Positions 1 to 6,254 are shown, counted from the stretch's first letter. The stretch: 31,447 nt of DNA from JAXHLG01 sp964505305 (GCA_964505305.1 CAZDHE010000011.1:1-31447), one strand, 5' to 3'. Numbers and translations: made by a program. Notes: a model not told the origin generated them from the letters alone.

Positions 1-2
1 TG

Positions 3-22
3 TTTACTCTTAAAGGAGTAAA
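3..22 (+). other. Small perfect hairpin at window edge
   Basis: TTTACTC (3-9) pairs with GAGTAAA (16-22) around a 6-base loop. It lies upstream of a second, larger hairpin and before ndk. The upstream gene is outside the window, so its role cannot be told; it may belong to the 3' end of that gene. Confidence 0.3.
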
Positions 23-27
23 ATAGA

Positions 28-90
28 CGCTGAAAGTTAATTGTTCAGTGGTTTCCTTCCTACTTTCAGTGGGCGGTTTTATTTAATTTT
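28..90 (+). terminator. Terminator-like hairpin before ndk
   Basis: CGCTGAAAGT (28-37) pairs with ACTTTCAGTG (62-71), ten pairs including one G-T wobble, with a 24-base loop. A T-rich tract follows to about 90. It could terminate the gene to the left of the window or be part of the ndk leader. The long loop and interrupted T tract keep confidence low. Confidence 0.35.
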
Positions 91-103
91 TAATCAAATC
101 AAA

Positions 104-718
104 ATGACAAAAGAAAAGCATTTTTCTCGAGAGAGAACTTTGGTTTTGGTCAAGCCTGACGGGATTCAGAGGTCCTTGGTCGGGGAAATTATTAAAAGGT
201 ATGAAAGAGTGGGTTTTAAGCTGGCAGCTGTAAAATTAGTGGTTCCAACTCCCGAACACGTAGAGGAGCATTATACCCTGGACCCCAATTGGAGAAAGGT
301 GACCGGAGAAAAGACTATTAAAAGTTATAAAGATAAAGGCTTTCAACCTCCCTCTGAGGATCCGCTGGAAATTTCCGGAAAAATTTTGGAAAATCTAAAA
401 AAATATTTGGCAAGTGGTCCGGTAGTGGCAATGGTTTGGCAGGGTGCTCATGTGATTGAAATGATTAGAAAAATAACCGGTGGAACAGAGCCGTTGAGTT
501 CCGACGTGGGAACTATTAGAGGAGATTTTGTTTTGGATTCTTATCAAATGTCGGATACAGACGGAAGATCTATAAGGAATTTGGTCCATGCTTCCGGATC
601 AGTGGAAGAGGCTGAAAAAGAGATTAATCACTGGTTTAAGCCGGAAGAACTTGTAGACTATAATTTGGTTCAGGAAAAAATTATGTATGATGTTAATCTG
701 GATGGCATTTTGGAGTAG
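104..718 (+). CDS. ndk: Nucleoside diphosphate kinase with insertions
   Basis: Transfers the gamma phosphate of ATP to nucleoside diphosphates through a phosphohistidine; cytoplasmic. The protein starts with a typical strand carrying KPDG (residues 17-20). Later come GTIRGDF and the active-site stretch NLVHASGS, with the catalytic histidine at residue 162. At 204 residues it is about 60 longer than the common 140-residue bacterial enzyme. The extra sequence lies between the first helix and the ASGPVVAM strand (roughly residues 55-95) and just before the active-site histidine. The usual H-G-S-D box reads H-A-S-G. I start at the ATG at 104, which follows an A-rich leader and fits family N-termini; an upstream ATG at 41 would add 21 unrelated residues and overlaps a hairpin. 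No Shine-Dalgarno sequence is visible. Identity is secure; the effect of the insertions is unknown. Confidence 0.93.
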   Translation: MTKEKHFSRERTLVLVKPDGIQRSLVGEIIKRYERVGFKLAAVKLVVPTPEHVEEHYTLDPNWRKVTGEKTIKSYKDKGFQPPSEDPLEISGKILENLKKYLASGPVVAMVWQGAHVIEMIRKITGGTEPLSSDVGTIRGDFVLDSYQMSDTDGRSIRNLVHASGSVEEAEKEINHWFKPEELVDYNLVQEKIMYDVNLDGILE

Positions 719-1004
719 GTTGTTTTAATTTTTTTCTAAGAAAAGGATAATTTGTTGGGAAATTTGAATATTTCTAAAAAGAAATCAAAATTTTAAAGCA
801 AAGGCGGATTTTTTGTATTTTATTTTTTAACGAAAGCCGTTTTTAGATAGTGGTTTTAAAAACCGGATGAATGCAATTTTTTCGGAAGCGGTTTGGCAAA
901 TCCTGAGAGTGATTTTTTAGAACAAGCTCCAAATTATTAAAGAGGACTGGCGAATGCTAGATCTTTGGGATTCGTTAACTTTAAATCAGCAGTTTTCAAT
1001 TAAA

Positions 1005-1033
1005 TTGACAGTTTTAATTTATTGATATAAAAT
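1005..1033 (+). promoter_or_regulatory. Sigma70-like promoter for greA
   Basis: TTGACA (1005-1010), 17-base spacer, TAAAAT (1028-1033). The -35 is a perfect consensus and the -10 differs at one base. Transcription from about 1040 would run through the palindromic repeat at 1052 before reaching greA, giving a leader of about 170 bases. Confidence 0.7.
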
Positions 1034-1051
1034 TGACCCACCCTTCTTAAT

Positions 1052-1125
1052 GGACTGTTTCCAAACACTATTCCTGCTACAATTTCAACTTTTTTGCTAA
1101 ATTTTTCAAAAATTATTATTGCGGC
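1052..1125 (+). repeat. Palindromic repeat family, copy A (partial)
   Basis: Begins GGACTGTTTCCAA and stays closely similar to the copies at 17064-17221 (minus orientation) and 25950-26118 for about 70 bases; the shared core includes ATTCCTGCTACAATT with copy B. After about 1125 the similarity fades, so this looks like a left half with a decayed or lost right half. It sits in the greA leader downstream of the promoter. Confidence 0.7.
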
Positions 1126-1211
1126 GCTTGTTCTGTATTAATGAGGTAAGGGGATAATATTTACAACTGTGCTTATTGGCAGAGTTTTGGATAATAAGTT
1201 AAAAACATAAA

Positions 1212-1664
1212 ATGAAGTATTTAACTCCTCAAGGAGCGGAGAAAATAAAAAAAGAACTGGATGAAAGAAAAAAACTGCGGCGGGATATTGCCCAGTCTAT
1301 TAAAGAGGCCAAGGAGCAGGGCGACTTAAAAGAGAATGCCGAGTATGCCGAAGCCAAAAGACAGCAAAGGGAAAATGAGTCCCGGATTATGTATCTGGAA
1401 AATGCTATCAGAACTTACAAGGTTGTGGATAAAAAAAATGGAAATAATTCTGTGGAGATAGGTTCTAAGATAGAAGTCGATTTTAATGGGAAAGTAATGA
1501 AATTTGATATAGTGGGATCTGGCGAAGCAGACCCCGGAAGTGGTAAGATCTCCAATGAATCTCCTATCGGCAAAGCTTTTATAGGCAAGAAAAAAGGAGA
1601 TAAAGTAGAAGCCAGCTTGCCCAATGGCAAAAAAATTGTTTACAAAATTATGAAAATTTCTTGA
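1212..1664 (+). CDS. greA: Transcription elongation factor GreA
   Basis: Rescues backtracked RNA polymerase by stimulating cleavage of the extruded RNA 3' end. At 150 residues it is close to the usual 158. Residues 1-75 form the antiparallel coiled coil that enters the polymerase secondary channel, with the conserved tip GDLKENAEY whose acidic residues are D38 and E41. Residues 80-150 form the FKBP-like C-terminal domain, including GxxSPIGKAFIGKKKGD. The ATG at 1212 gives the standard N-terminus MKYLTPQG; no Shine-Dalgarno sequence precedes it. It has its own promoter about 180 bases upstream. Its TGA stop (1662-1664) lies inside the -35 box of the glyS promoter, so the two genes are packed but separately transcribed. 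The clear TGA stop argues for the standard genetic code. Confidence 0.96.
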   Translation: MKYLTPQGAEKIKKELDERKKLRRDIAQSIKEAKEQGDLKENAEYAEAKRQQRENESRIMYLENAIRTYKVVDKKNGNNSVEIGSKIEVDFNGKVMKFDIVGSGEADPGSGKISNESPIGKAFIGKKKGDKVEASLPNGKKIVYKIMKIS

Positions 1665-1689
1665 CAGAGGATTCCGAGTGATTTATTAT
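1661..1689 (+). promoter_or_regulatory. Sigma70-like promoter for the glyS T-box leader
   Basis: TTGACA (1661-1666), 17-base spacer, TATTAT (1684-1689). The -35 overlaps the greA stop codon. Predicted transcription start is about 1696, which defines the 5' end of the T-box leader and limits it to about 180 bases up to the terminator. Confidence 0.75.
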
Positions 1690-1696
1690 TTTAAGT

Positions 1697-1877
1697 AAGT
1701 TTAATGAAAAGTTGAACTTTTTGGCAATAGTTTCTTTAAATAAAGTTTAATTAAGCGTTTCGACTTTAATTGAAGTTGAAAAAGCCGGATGGAACCGCGG
1801 GGAGTTTATTGAAAACCTCGTTCCGGCAACCCAAGCCCTCTTGGAGGTCTTGCGGTTGCTTGGGAGCGGGGTTTTTT
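1697..1877 (+). promoter_or_regulatory. T-box riboswitch, probably tRNA-Gly responsive, short Stem I
   Basis: The leader contains the T-box core: helix CCGGA (1785-1789) with TCCGG (1822-1826), the 7-base bulge TGGAACC (1790-1796; consensus UGGNACC), and helix GCGGGG (1797-1802) with CCTCGT (1816-1821). This is the canonical antiterminator. UGGA in the bulge pairs with a tRNA ending UCCA, as tRNA-Gly does. The competing terminator follows at 1816-1877. Upstream, TTTAATGAAA (1700-1709) can pair with TTTCTTTAAA (1731-1740), nine of ten positions, enclosing a GGC glycine codon at 1723-1725 as candidate specifier. AATTAAG with CTTTAATT (1748-1770) is a candidate Stem III. The next gene is glyS. 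The antiterminator and terminator are clear; Stem I is tentative and far shorter than the classical type. tRNA-Cys also commonly has U73, but gene context favours Gly. Confidence 0.85.
1816..1877 (+). terminator. T-box-controlled intrinsic terminator
   Basis: CCTCGTTCC (1816-1824) pairs with GGAGCGGGG (1863-1871). Inside it GCAACC (1826-1831) pairs with GGTTGC (1854-1859), with further short pairing nearer the loop, and six T follow (1872-1877). The 5' arm is shared with the antiterminator, so the two folds exclude each other, as expected for a transcriptional T-box. Confidence 0.88.
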
Positions 1878-2009
1878 GTTGGATAAATTATTTGCCAATA
1901 TTTTTTAGGGTAAGAAATTATTTCTTAAAAAGTGGCGAGTGATTTTAAGGGAATATTTATAATTAGTCGCTTAAAAGGAAGTATATAAATAATTTTTAAT
2001 TTTAAGAAT

Positions 2010-3413
2010 ATGAATAAAAAAGAAGAAATGATGCAGAAAATTGTGTCTTTATGCAAAAGAAGAGGGTTTGTTTTTCCTTCCTCGGAGATTTATGGAGGGT
2101 TTGCTGCGGTTTATGACTACGGACCGGTTGGAGTGGAACTTAAAAACAATATTGCAAGACAATGGTGGAAGCATGTAGTTCACATGAGGGAAGATGTGGT
2201 CGGACTGGACTCTGGAATTTTTATGCATCCTACCACTTGGAAAGCCAGCGGACACTTAGAGGGATTTGATGATCCTCAGATAGATTGCAAAGAATGTAAG
2301 AATAGAATTAGAGCAGACCATCTTTTGGAAGAATTTGGAGTAGACGCGGACAAGATGACAGCTGAGGAAATAAACAATGAAATAAAAAAACTTCAAGAAA
2401 GCGGAAAAGAGTTAAAATGTCCCCAATGCGGCAGTTTAAACTTAACCCCTGCGAAAAACTTCTCCCTGATGGTTAAGTCCAATCTTGGATCCCCGACAGA
2501 TGAATTAACTGAAGAGAATGTTGTTTATCTTAGACCTGAGACTTGCGGAGGTATTTATTTGAATTACAAAAATGTTTTGAATTCTTCCAGAGTCCGATTG
2601 CCATTTGGTATTGCTCAAATTGGTAAAGCTTTTCGAAATGAGATTGTCGCCAGGCAGTTCGTTTTTAGAACCAGAGAGTTTGAACAAATGGAAATGCAAT
2701 ATTTTCTCCACCCGGACGAAATGCAGGAAAAATATGAAGAATGGAAAAAAGAAAGGTGGAATTGGTATGTAGAGTATGGAATCAAAGAGGAAAATCTGAA
2801 ATGGTATAAGCATGCCAAGCTGGCTCATTATGCTTCTGCGGCCTATGACATTGAATATAATTTTGAAGCCTTAGGAGGCTTTAAAGAGCTGGAAGGAATT
2901 CATCAAAGAGGTGATTGGGACTTAAGCCAACATTCGAAATTTTCCGGTATTGATCATACTTATAACGATACTAAGAGAGGTGAAAAATATATTCCTCACA
3001 TATTGGAAACTTCTACCGGTCTAAACAGAACTTTTTTCGCTTTTCTTCATGAGGCTTACACAGAAGAAAAACTTGAAAATGGAGAGGAAAGGGTGGTTTT
3101 AAAGTTTGACAAGAGATTGGCCCCTGTCAAAGTAGCTATTTTTCCTTTGTTGAAAAACAAGCCGGAGTTGATGAATAAAGCCAAAGAAGTTTTTGATGCG
3201 TTGAAAGAAAAATTTGTCTGCGAGTTTGACGATAACGGGAATATTGGCAAAAGGTATCGCAGGCAAGATGAAATTGGAACTCCCTATTGCGTAACGGTGG
3301 ATTTTGATAGTTTGGAAAATAACGACGTTACAATCCGCGATAGAGACACCATGAAACAAGAAAGGATTGCTGTTGCCGACTTGGAAGACTTTTTAAGTAA
3401 AAATCTGCAATAA
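2010..3413 (+). CDS. glyS: Glycyl-tRNA synthetase, alpha2 dimer type
   Basis: Class II synthetase that charges tRNA-Gly. It is the single-chain dimeric type, not the alpha/beta tetramer. Zinc-type cysteine pairs C93/C96 and C137/C140 form the insertion seen in this family. Motif 2 is FRNE at 208-211 with R220, R222, E223 and Q226-M-E228 downstream. Motif 3 is GLNR at 337-340. The last 100 residues are the anticodon-binding domain, starting near APVKVAIFPL, with GKRYRRQDEIGTPYCVTVDF and IRDRDTMKQ. At 467 residues it is slightly shorter than the Thermus enzyme of about 500. Motif 3 reads ETSTGLNRT where EPSxGxDR is common. The start at 2010 gives a normal N-terminus and has no clear Shine-Dalgarno sequence. 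It is controlled by its own promoter and the T-box at 1697-1877, so expression should rise when tRNA-Gly is uncharged. Confidence 0.95.
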   Translation: MNKKEEMMQKIVSLCKRRGFVFPSSEIYGGFAAVYDYGPVGVELKNNIARQWWKHVVHMREDVVGLDSGIFMHPTTWKASGHLEGFDDPQIDCKECKNRIRADHLLEEFGVDADKMTAEEINNEIKKLQESGKELKCPQCGSLNLTPAKNFSLMVKSNLGSPTDELTEENVVYLRPETCGGIYLNYKNVLNSSRVRLPFGIAQIGKAFRNEIVARQFVFRTREFEQMEMQYFLHPDEMQEKYEEWKKERWNWYVEYGIKEENLKWYKHAKLAHYASAAYDIEYNFEALGGFKELEGIHQRGDWDLSQHSKFSGIDHTYNDTKRGEKYIPHILETSTGLNRTFFAFLHEAYTEEKLENGEERVVLKFDKRLAPVKVAIFPLLKNKPELMNKAKEVFDALKEKFVCEFDDNGNIGKRYRRQDEIGTPYCVTVDFDSLENNDVTIRDRDTMKQERIAVADLEDFLSKNLQ

Positions 3414-3452
3414 GGAATGTTTCTAAATTGATCTTATCGTTTTTCAGGCAGC

Positions 3453-3481
3453 TTGCTTTTTAAATAAAAAAATTGTAATAT
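3453..3481 (+). promoter_or_regulatory. Possible promoter for lemA
   Basis: TTGCTT (3453-3458), 17-base spacer, TAATAT (3476-3481). Both boxes are imperfect, but spacing and position fit. A 7-base-pair hairpin, TTCTTGC (3492-3498) with GCAAGAA (3502-3508), lies just before the lemA start and could shape its leader. Confidence 0.35.
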
Positions 3482-3529
3482 AAGAATATACTTCTTGCCA
3501 AGCAAGAAAATAAATTTTAATAAAAAAGT

Positions 3530-4084
3530 ATGAATGTTGTATTAATTGGTGCGGGGGTTTTGTTGGGTTTTGTTTTATTGTGGTTGATTCTTGTTTATAA
3601 CGGACTGGTGAAATTGAAAAACAGAGTAGAAGAAGCTTGGTCGGATATTGATGTCCAGCTGAAAAGAAGATATGATCTTATTCCCAACTTGATTAATACT
3701 GTAAAGGGTTATGCTAAACACGAAAGAGAAACTCTGGAAAAAGTAACCGAAATGAGAGCCAAGGCTATGGGCGCCAAAGACACTAAAGAGCAAGCTGAAG
3801 CGGAGAATATGTTATCTGAAACCCTGAAGTCGTTATTTGCGGTTTCGGAAAATTATCCCGACCTTAAGGCTAACCAAAATTTTCTTGAATTGCAAAAAGA
3901 GCTTTCCGACACGGAAAACAAAATCCAAGCTTCCAGGAGGTTTTATAACGGAAACGTTCGCGATTTCAACACCAAGATCCAAACTTTCCCTACCAATATA
4001 ATTGCCGGAATACTCGGCTTTACCGAGAGAGAATTCTTTGAGGCCGAGGGTGAAGAAAAAGAGAATGTGGAAGTGAAATTCTGA
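3530..4084 (+). CDS. lemA: LemA family membrane-anchored protein
   Basis: LemA proteins are small membrane-anchored helical proteins of uncertain role, often encoded next to the HtpX protease. One transmembrane helix spans about residues 4-23, followed by the signature region YNGLVKLKNRVEEAW and DIDVQLKRRYDLIPNLINTVKGY (split here by a short gap). The rest is a helical bundle with conserved ASRRFYNGNVRDFN near residues 138-151. 184 residues is normal for the family. The next conserved partner, htpX, is 469 bases downstream because a four-helix-bundle gene with inverted heptamer repeats lies between them. Stop is TGA. No Shine-Dalgarno sequence is visible. Family identity is secure; function is not known for the family in general. 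Confidence 0.93.
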   Translation: MNVVLIGAGVLLGFVLLWLILVYNGLVKLKNRVEEAWSDIDVQLKRRYDLIPNLINTVKGYAKHERETLEKVTEMRAKAMGAKDTKEQAEAENMLSETLKSLFAVSENYPDLKANQNFLELQKELSDTENKIQASRRFYNGNVRDFNTKIQTFPTNIIAGILGFTEREFFEAEGEEKENVEVKF

Positions 4085-4089
4085 TTTTT

Positions 4090-4124
4090 GTAATTGGCGA
4101 TTTGTAATTTGTAATTTGGATATT
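4090..4124 (+). repeat. Left heptamer array of four-helix-bundle unit 1
   Basis: Five contiguous 7-base units in strict register: GTAATTG, GCGATTT, GTAATTT, GTAATTT, GGATATT. The same units occur inverted at 4525-4552, on the other side of the four-helix-bundle gene, and in the same orientation just after htpX (5466-5493). Confidence 0.75.
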
Positions 4125-4128
4125 AATT

Positions 4129-4551
4129 TTGGTCAAAAAAGACAAGGAAAATAACAGTTACTTAAGCCTAAATAAACTTGAAGTCTATACTTTAAGCAGA
4201 TCTTTATCAAGAATATCTTGGAAAGTTTATTGCGAATTAAACTGGCAAAACAAAAAAATAATTGGAGATCAGTTTATTAGAGCCACTGATTCTGTAGGAG
4301 CTAACGTAGCAGAAGGTTACGGCAGGTATCATTATTTAGATAAAATTAAATTCTATTACAACGCCAGAGCCTCATTAAAAGAAAGTCGCCATTGGATAGA
4401 GCTTATCAAAGAAAGAAATCTTTCAGATGAGAATAATATATTGGAATATTTTCAAATATATCAAAAACTTTCTCCAAAAATGAATGCGTTCATAAACTCT
4501 TGCTATAAAAACAAGCAAGATAACGAATTACCAATTACTAATAGCCATTAA
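4129..4551 (+). CDS. Four-helix-bundle (23S rRNA IVP-like) protein, copy 1
   Basis: Member of the small all-helical family first named for proteins encoded in 23S rRNA intervening sequences (TIGR02436 type); it is also related in fold to the Avd proteins of diversity-generating retroelements. The signature is RATDSVGANVAEGYGR in the middle of the protein. 140 residues is slightly long. No ATG is available near the front: the frame opens at 4108 and the only usual start codon that keeps the N-terminal helix is TTG at 4129, so the start is uncertain and a non-standard start or small loss is possible. The last residues, ELPITNSH, and the stop are encoded by the inverted repeat array at 4525-4552. 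The gene separates lemA from htpX, whose ATG follows one base after its stop. Molecular function is unknown; the repeat setting suggests a mobile unit. Confidence 0.8.
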   Translation: MVKKDKENNSYLSLNKLEVYTLSRSLSRISWKVYCELNWQNKKIIGDQFIRATDSVGANVAEGYGRYHYLDKIKFYYNARASLKESRHWIELIKERNLSDENNILEYFQIYQKLSPKMNAFINSCYKNKQDNELPITNSH

Positions 4552-4552
4552 C
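4525..4552 (-). repeat. Right heptamer array of four-helix-bundle unit 1 (inverted)
   Basis: Read on the minus strand from 4552: GTTAATG, GCTATTA, GTAATTG, GTAATTC. These align unit by unit (5/7, 5/7, 6/7, 6/7) with the first four units of the left array at 4090-4117. The array encodes the C-terminus and stop of the four-helix-bundle protein and ends exactly one base before the htpX ATG. Confidence 0.75.
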
Positions 4553-5476
4553 ATGACTCTCTACAACGAAAAAGACAGAAATATTCGTTTGACCTGGGCC
4601 TACCTGGTCGGCTTTTTGGTTTTCATTATCGGCGTTGGCTGGATTTTCTCCCAGGCTATGGGAAATTCTTATATTCTCTACGGAGCGGTTATTTTTGCGG
4701 TTTTGATGAATTTCTTTAGCTACTGGTTCAGTGATAAAATCGTCCTAGCCATGAACGGCGCCAAAGAAGTGAGCCGGGAAAACGCCCGGGAGATTTACAA
4801 TTTAGTGGAAAATCTTTGCATAACAGCCGGATTGCCAACCCCCAAAATTTATATTATAGAAGATCAATCTCCCAATGCTTTTGCTACCGGTCGCAACCCT
4901 GAACACGCCGTAGTGGCTTTGACCACGGGTTTAATTGATAGACTGGAAAAATCAGAGCTGGAAGGAGTGATAGCTCATGAGCTATCTCATATAGGAAATA
5001 GGGATATTTTACTTGGAACAGTGGTAACGGTTTTGGTTGGTTTTGTGGCCTTGCTTTCAGATTTTTTCTTGCGCTGGAGCATTTTCGGGGGATTGTCAGG
5101 GGGGGATAGCGATAACAGGGATGGCAGATTGCAGCTGATGATCACTGTAGCGGCTTTGGTTTTAGCTATTTTAGCTCCCATTGCGGCTGTAATTATGCAG
5201 TTGGCTATTTCCAGGAAAAGAGAATACCTGGCTGATGCGGATGGAGCTTTATTAACTCGATATCCGGACGGCTTGGCCGGCGCGTTAGAAAAAATTTCTC
5301 AAGATACGGCAGGCCTTAAAAAAGCCAATAAAGCTACTGCTCATATGTATATAGCCAATCCTTTGAAAGGCAAAAGAGCCAAAGGCTTTACCGCTAAACT
5401 TTTTATGACTCATCCGCCTATTGAAGAGCGTATTAAGAAGTTAAGGGGGATGGCGTCTTCGGTTCGTAATTCGTAA
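4553..5476 (+). CDS. htpX: Membrane zinc metalloprotease HtpX
   Basis: M48-family protease of membrane protein quality control, with the active site facing the cytoplasm. Two N-terminal transmembrane helices (about residues 13-33 and 40-58), then the zinc motif HELSH with H142, E143 and H146, two more hydrophobic segments (about 154-172 and 193-216), and the third zinc ligand E224 in KREYLADADGA. MTHPPIEERIKKLRGM near the C-terminus is typical. 307 residues is normal. The last residues, SSVRNS, and the TAA stop fall inside a GTAATTC heptamer array (5466-5493), so the original 3' end has probably been replaced by repeat sequence. It follows the four-helix-bundle gene by one base, so translation may be coupled. 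Identity is secure; the lemA-htpX pairing is known from many bacteria. Confidence 0.95.
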   Translation: MTLYNEKDRNIRLTWAYLVGFLVFIIGVGWIFSQAMGNSYILYGAVIFAVLMNFFSYWFSDKIVLAMNGAKEVSRENAREIYNLVENLCITAGLPTPKIYIIEDQSPNAFATGRNPEHAVVALTTGLIDRLEKSELEGVIAHELSHIGNRDILLGTVVTVLVGFVALLSDFFLRWSIFGGLSGGDSDNRDGRLQLMITVAALVLAILAPIAAVIMQLAISRKREYLADADGALLTRYPDGLAGALEKISQDTAGLKKANKATAHMYIANPLKGKRAKGFTAKLFMTHPPIEERIKKLRGMASSVRNS

Positions 5477-5494
5477 TTCGTAATTAGCGATTAG
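5466..5494 (+). repeat. Solo GTAATTC heptamer array at the htpX 3' end
   Basis: GTAATTC (5466-5472), GTAATTC (5473-5479), GTAATTA (5480-5486), GCGATTA (5487-5493), then G. Same units as the arrays around four-helix-bundle gene 1, but with no such gene beside it. It supplies the htpX stop codon (5474-5476). Confidence 0.7.
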
Positions 5495-5506
5495 TTTTTT
5501 TGAGTC

Positions 5507-5548
5507 CTTCAAGGAATTTACCAAGGTTGAACCTTGTCCCTTTTGAAG
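5507..5548. other. Nested hairpin after htpX
   Basis: CTTCAAGGA (5507-5515) can pair with TCC and TTGAAG (5537-5548) around an inner perfect hairpin CAAGGT (5522-5527) with ACCTTG (5531-5536), loop TGA. No T tract follows on either strand, so it is not an obvious terminator. It may be a degraded palindromic repeat. Confidence 0.4.
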
Positions 5549-5646
5549 TAACAATAAAACAATTCAGCAATGCAATAATGGAGAAATAAAACTGCTATTT
5601 TCAATTATCCTTATATATGTTTAAATAAAAATAAAGGTAACTAACT

Positions 5647-5685
5647 ATCCAGCTACCAGCTACAAGCTAATAAGCTAAAAAATAA
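5647..5685 (+). repeat. Solo AGCTA-type repeat array
   Basis: Tandem AGCTACC, AGCTACAA, GCTAATA, AGCTAAAA-like units upstream of the DUF4870-like gene. The 16-base string ACCAGCTACAAGCTAA (5655-5670) recurs exactly at 8116-8131, in the right array of four-helix-bundle unit 2. No four-helix-bundle gene is present here, so it looks like a remnant or solo end. Confidence 0.65.
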
Positions 5686-5707
5686 ACATAGAAAGGCAGG
5701 TGAAAAT

Positions 5708-6133
5708 ATGAACGAAAAAAATCAAAATTCCCAAGAGCCGGAAAAAGAAGAGACTCAAAAGCAAGCCCAAGCTACTGCAGAAGAAAAGCAAGGCCAGGAT
5801 CAGCAATCTCCTCAAGGCGCTGTAGCGAACAACGCTAAGGTCTGGAGCATTGTGGGGTATATTCTTCCTATTTTATTCTTTCTTCCTTTAGTAATGGAAG
5901 ATTTAAAGAGCAATAAATACTCCAAGTTTCACGCCAATCAACAGTTGGTATTGTTGTTGACTGGCATAGCAGTTAATATCGTAGGGGGCATTATTCCTAT
6001 TTTGGGATGGTTTATTATTCTTCCTTTCGGCTCATTGGCCGTGATTGTACTTGCTATCATAGGTATCATTAATGGAGTTAAAGAAAAAGCTAAACCGCTT
6101 CCGCTCATCGGTGGCATAGAGATTATAAAATAG
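5708..6133 (+). CDS. Tic20/DUF4870-like membrane protein
   Basis: Small integral membrane protein of unknown function. Residues 1-40 are a charged Gln/Glu/Lys-rich cytoplasmic tail. Then come three hydrophobic segments at about 46-62, 78-97 and 101-124. The stretch FLPLVMEDLKSNKYSKFHANQ (two halves around DLKS) matches the family hallmark, in which a polar turn with FHANQ precedes the second helix. 141 residues is normal. The ATG at 5708 is supported by one of the few Shine-Dalgarno-like sequences in the window, AGGCAGGTG about five bases upstream. It stands alone between htpX and pyk, with a repeat array in its upstream region and a possible terminator at 6184-6211. Family assignment is likely; no reaction or partner can be named. 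Confidence 0.75.
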   Translation: MNEKNQNSQEPEKEETQKQAQATAEEKQGQDQQSPQGAVANNAKVWSIVGYILPILFFLPLVMEDLKSNKYSKFHANQQLVLLLTGIAVNIVGGIIPILGWFIILPFGSLAVIVLAIIGIINGVKEKAKPLPLIGGIEIIK

Positions 6134-6183
6134 AAGCTACTTATTGAATTTGCAAGTGAAGATTGTTTTGGTAGTATTTTGTT

Positions 6184-6230
6184 TTGCAATTTAGTTTGTT
6201 ACAAATTGCAAGCTGTTTTAGGTTTTTAAA
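6184..6230 (+). terminator. Possible terminator after the DUF4870-like gene
   Basis: TTGCAATTT (6184-6192) pairs perfectly with AAATTGCAA (6203-6211), loop of ten bases, followed by an interrupted T-rich tract. The stem is AT-rich and the T tract is broken, so efficiency is doubtful. Confidence 0.4.
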
Positions 6231-6254
6231 CTAGTGAAAAAATGCTTCCTGTTT

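Larger units (their letters stand above)
719..1211. other. Intergenic region ndk-greA, no gene seen
   Basis: 493 bases, very AT-rich, no plausible reading frame. It holds a good promoter (1005-1033) and, between that promoter and greA, a copy of a dispersed palindromic repeat (from 1052). The first 280 bases show T-rich runs but no clean terminator. Confidence 0.6.

Noticed and set aside
41..103. Alternative ndk start at 41
   Set aside because: Adds 21 residues not seen in the family and lies inside a hairpin; ATG at 104 fits.
1662..1664. TGA read as glycine (Gracilibacteria/SR1 code)
   Set aside because: greA, lemA and the U32 gene end at TGA at the expected family length, so TGA is a stop here.
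5495..5548. Intrinsic terminator after htpX
   Set aside because: The T run (5495-5501) comes before the hairpin instead of after it, and the minus strand has A instead of T after the stem.
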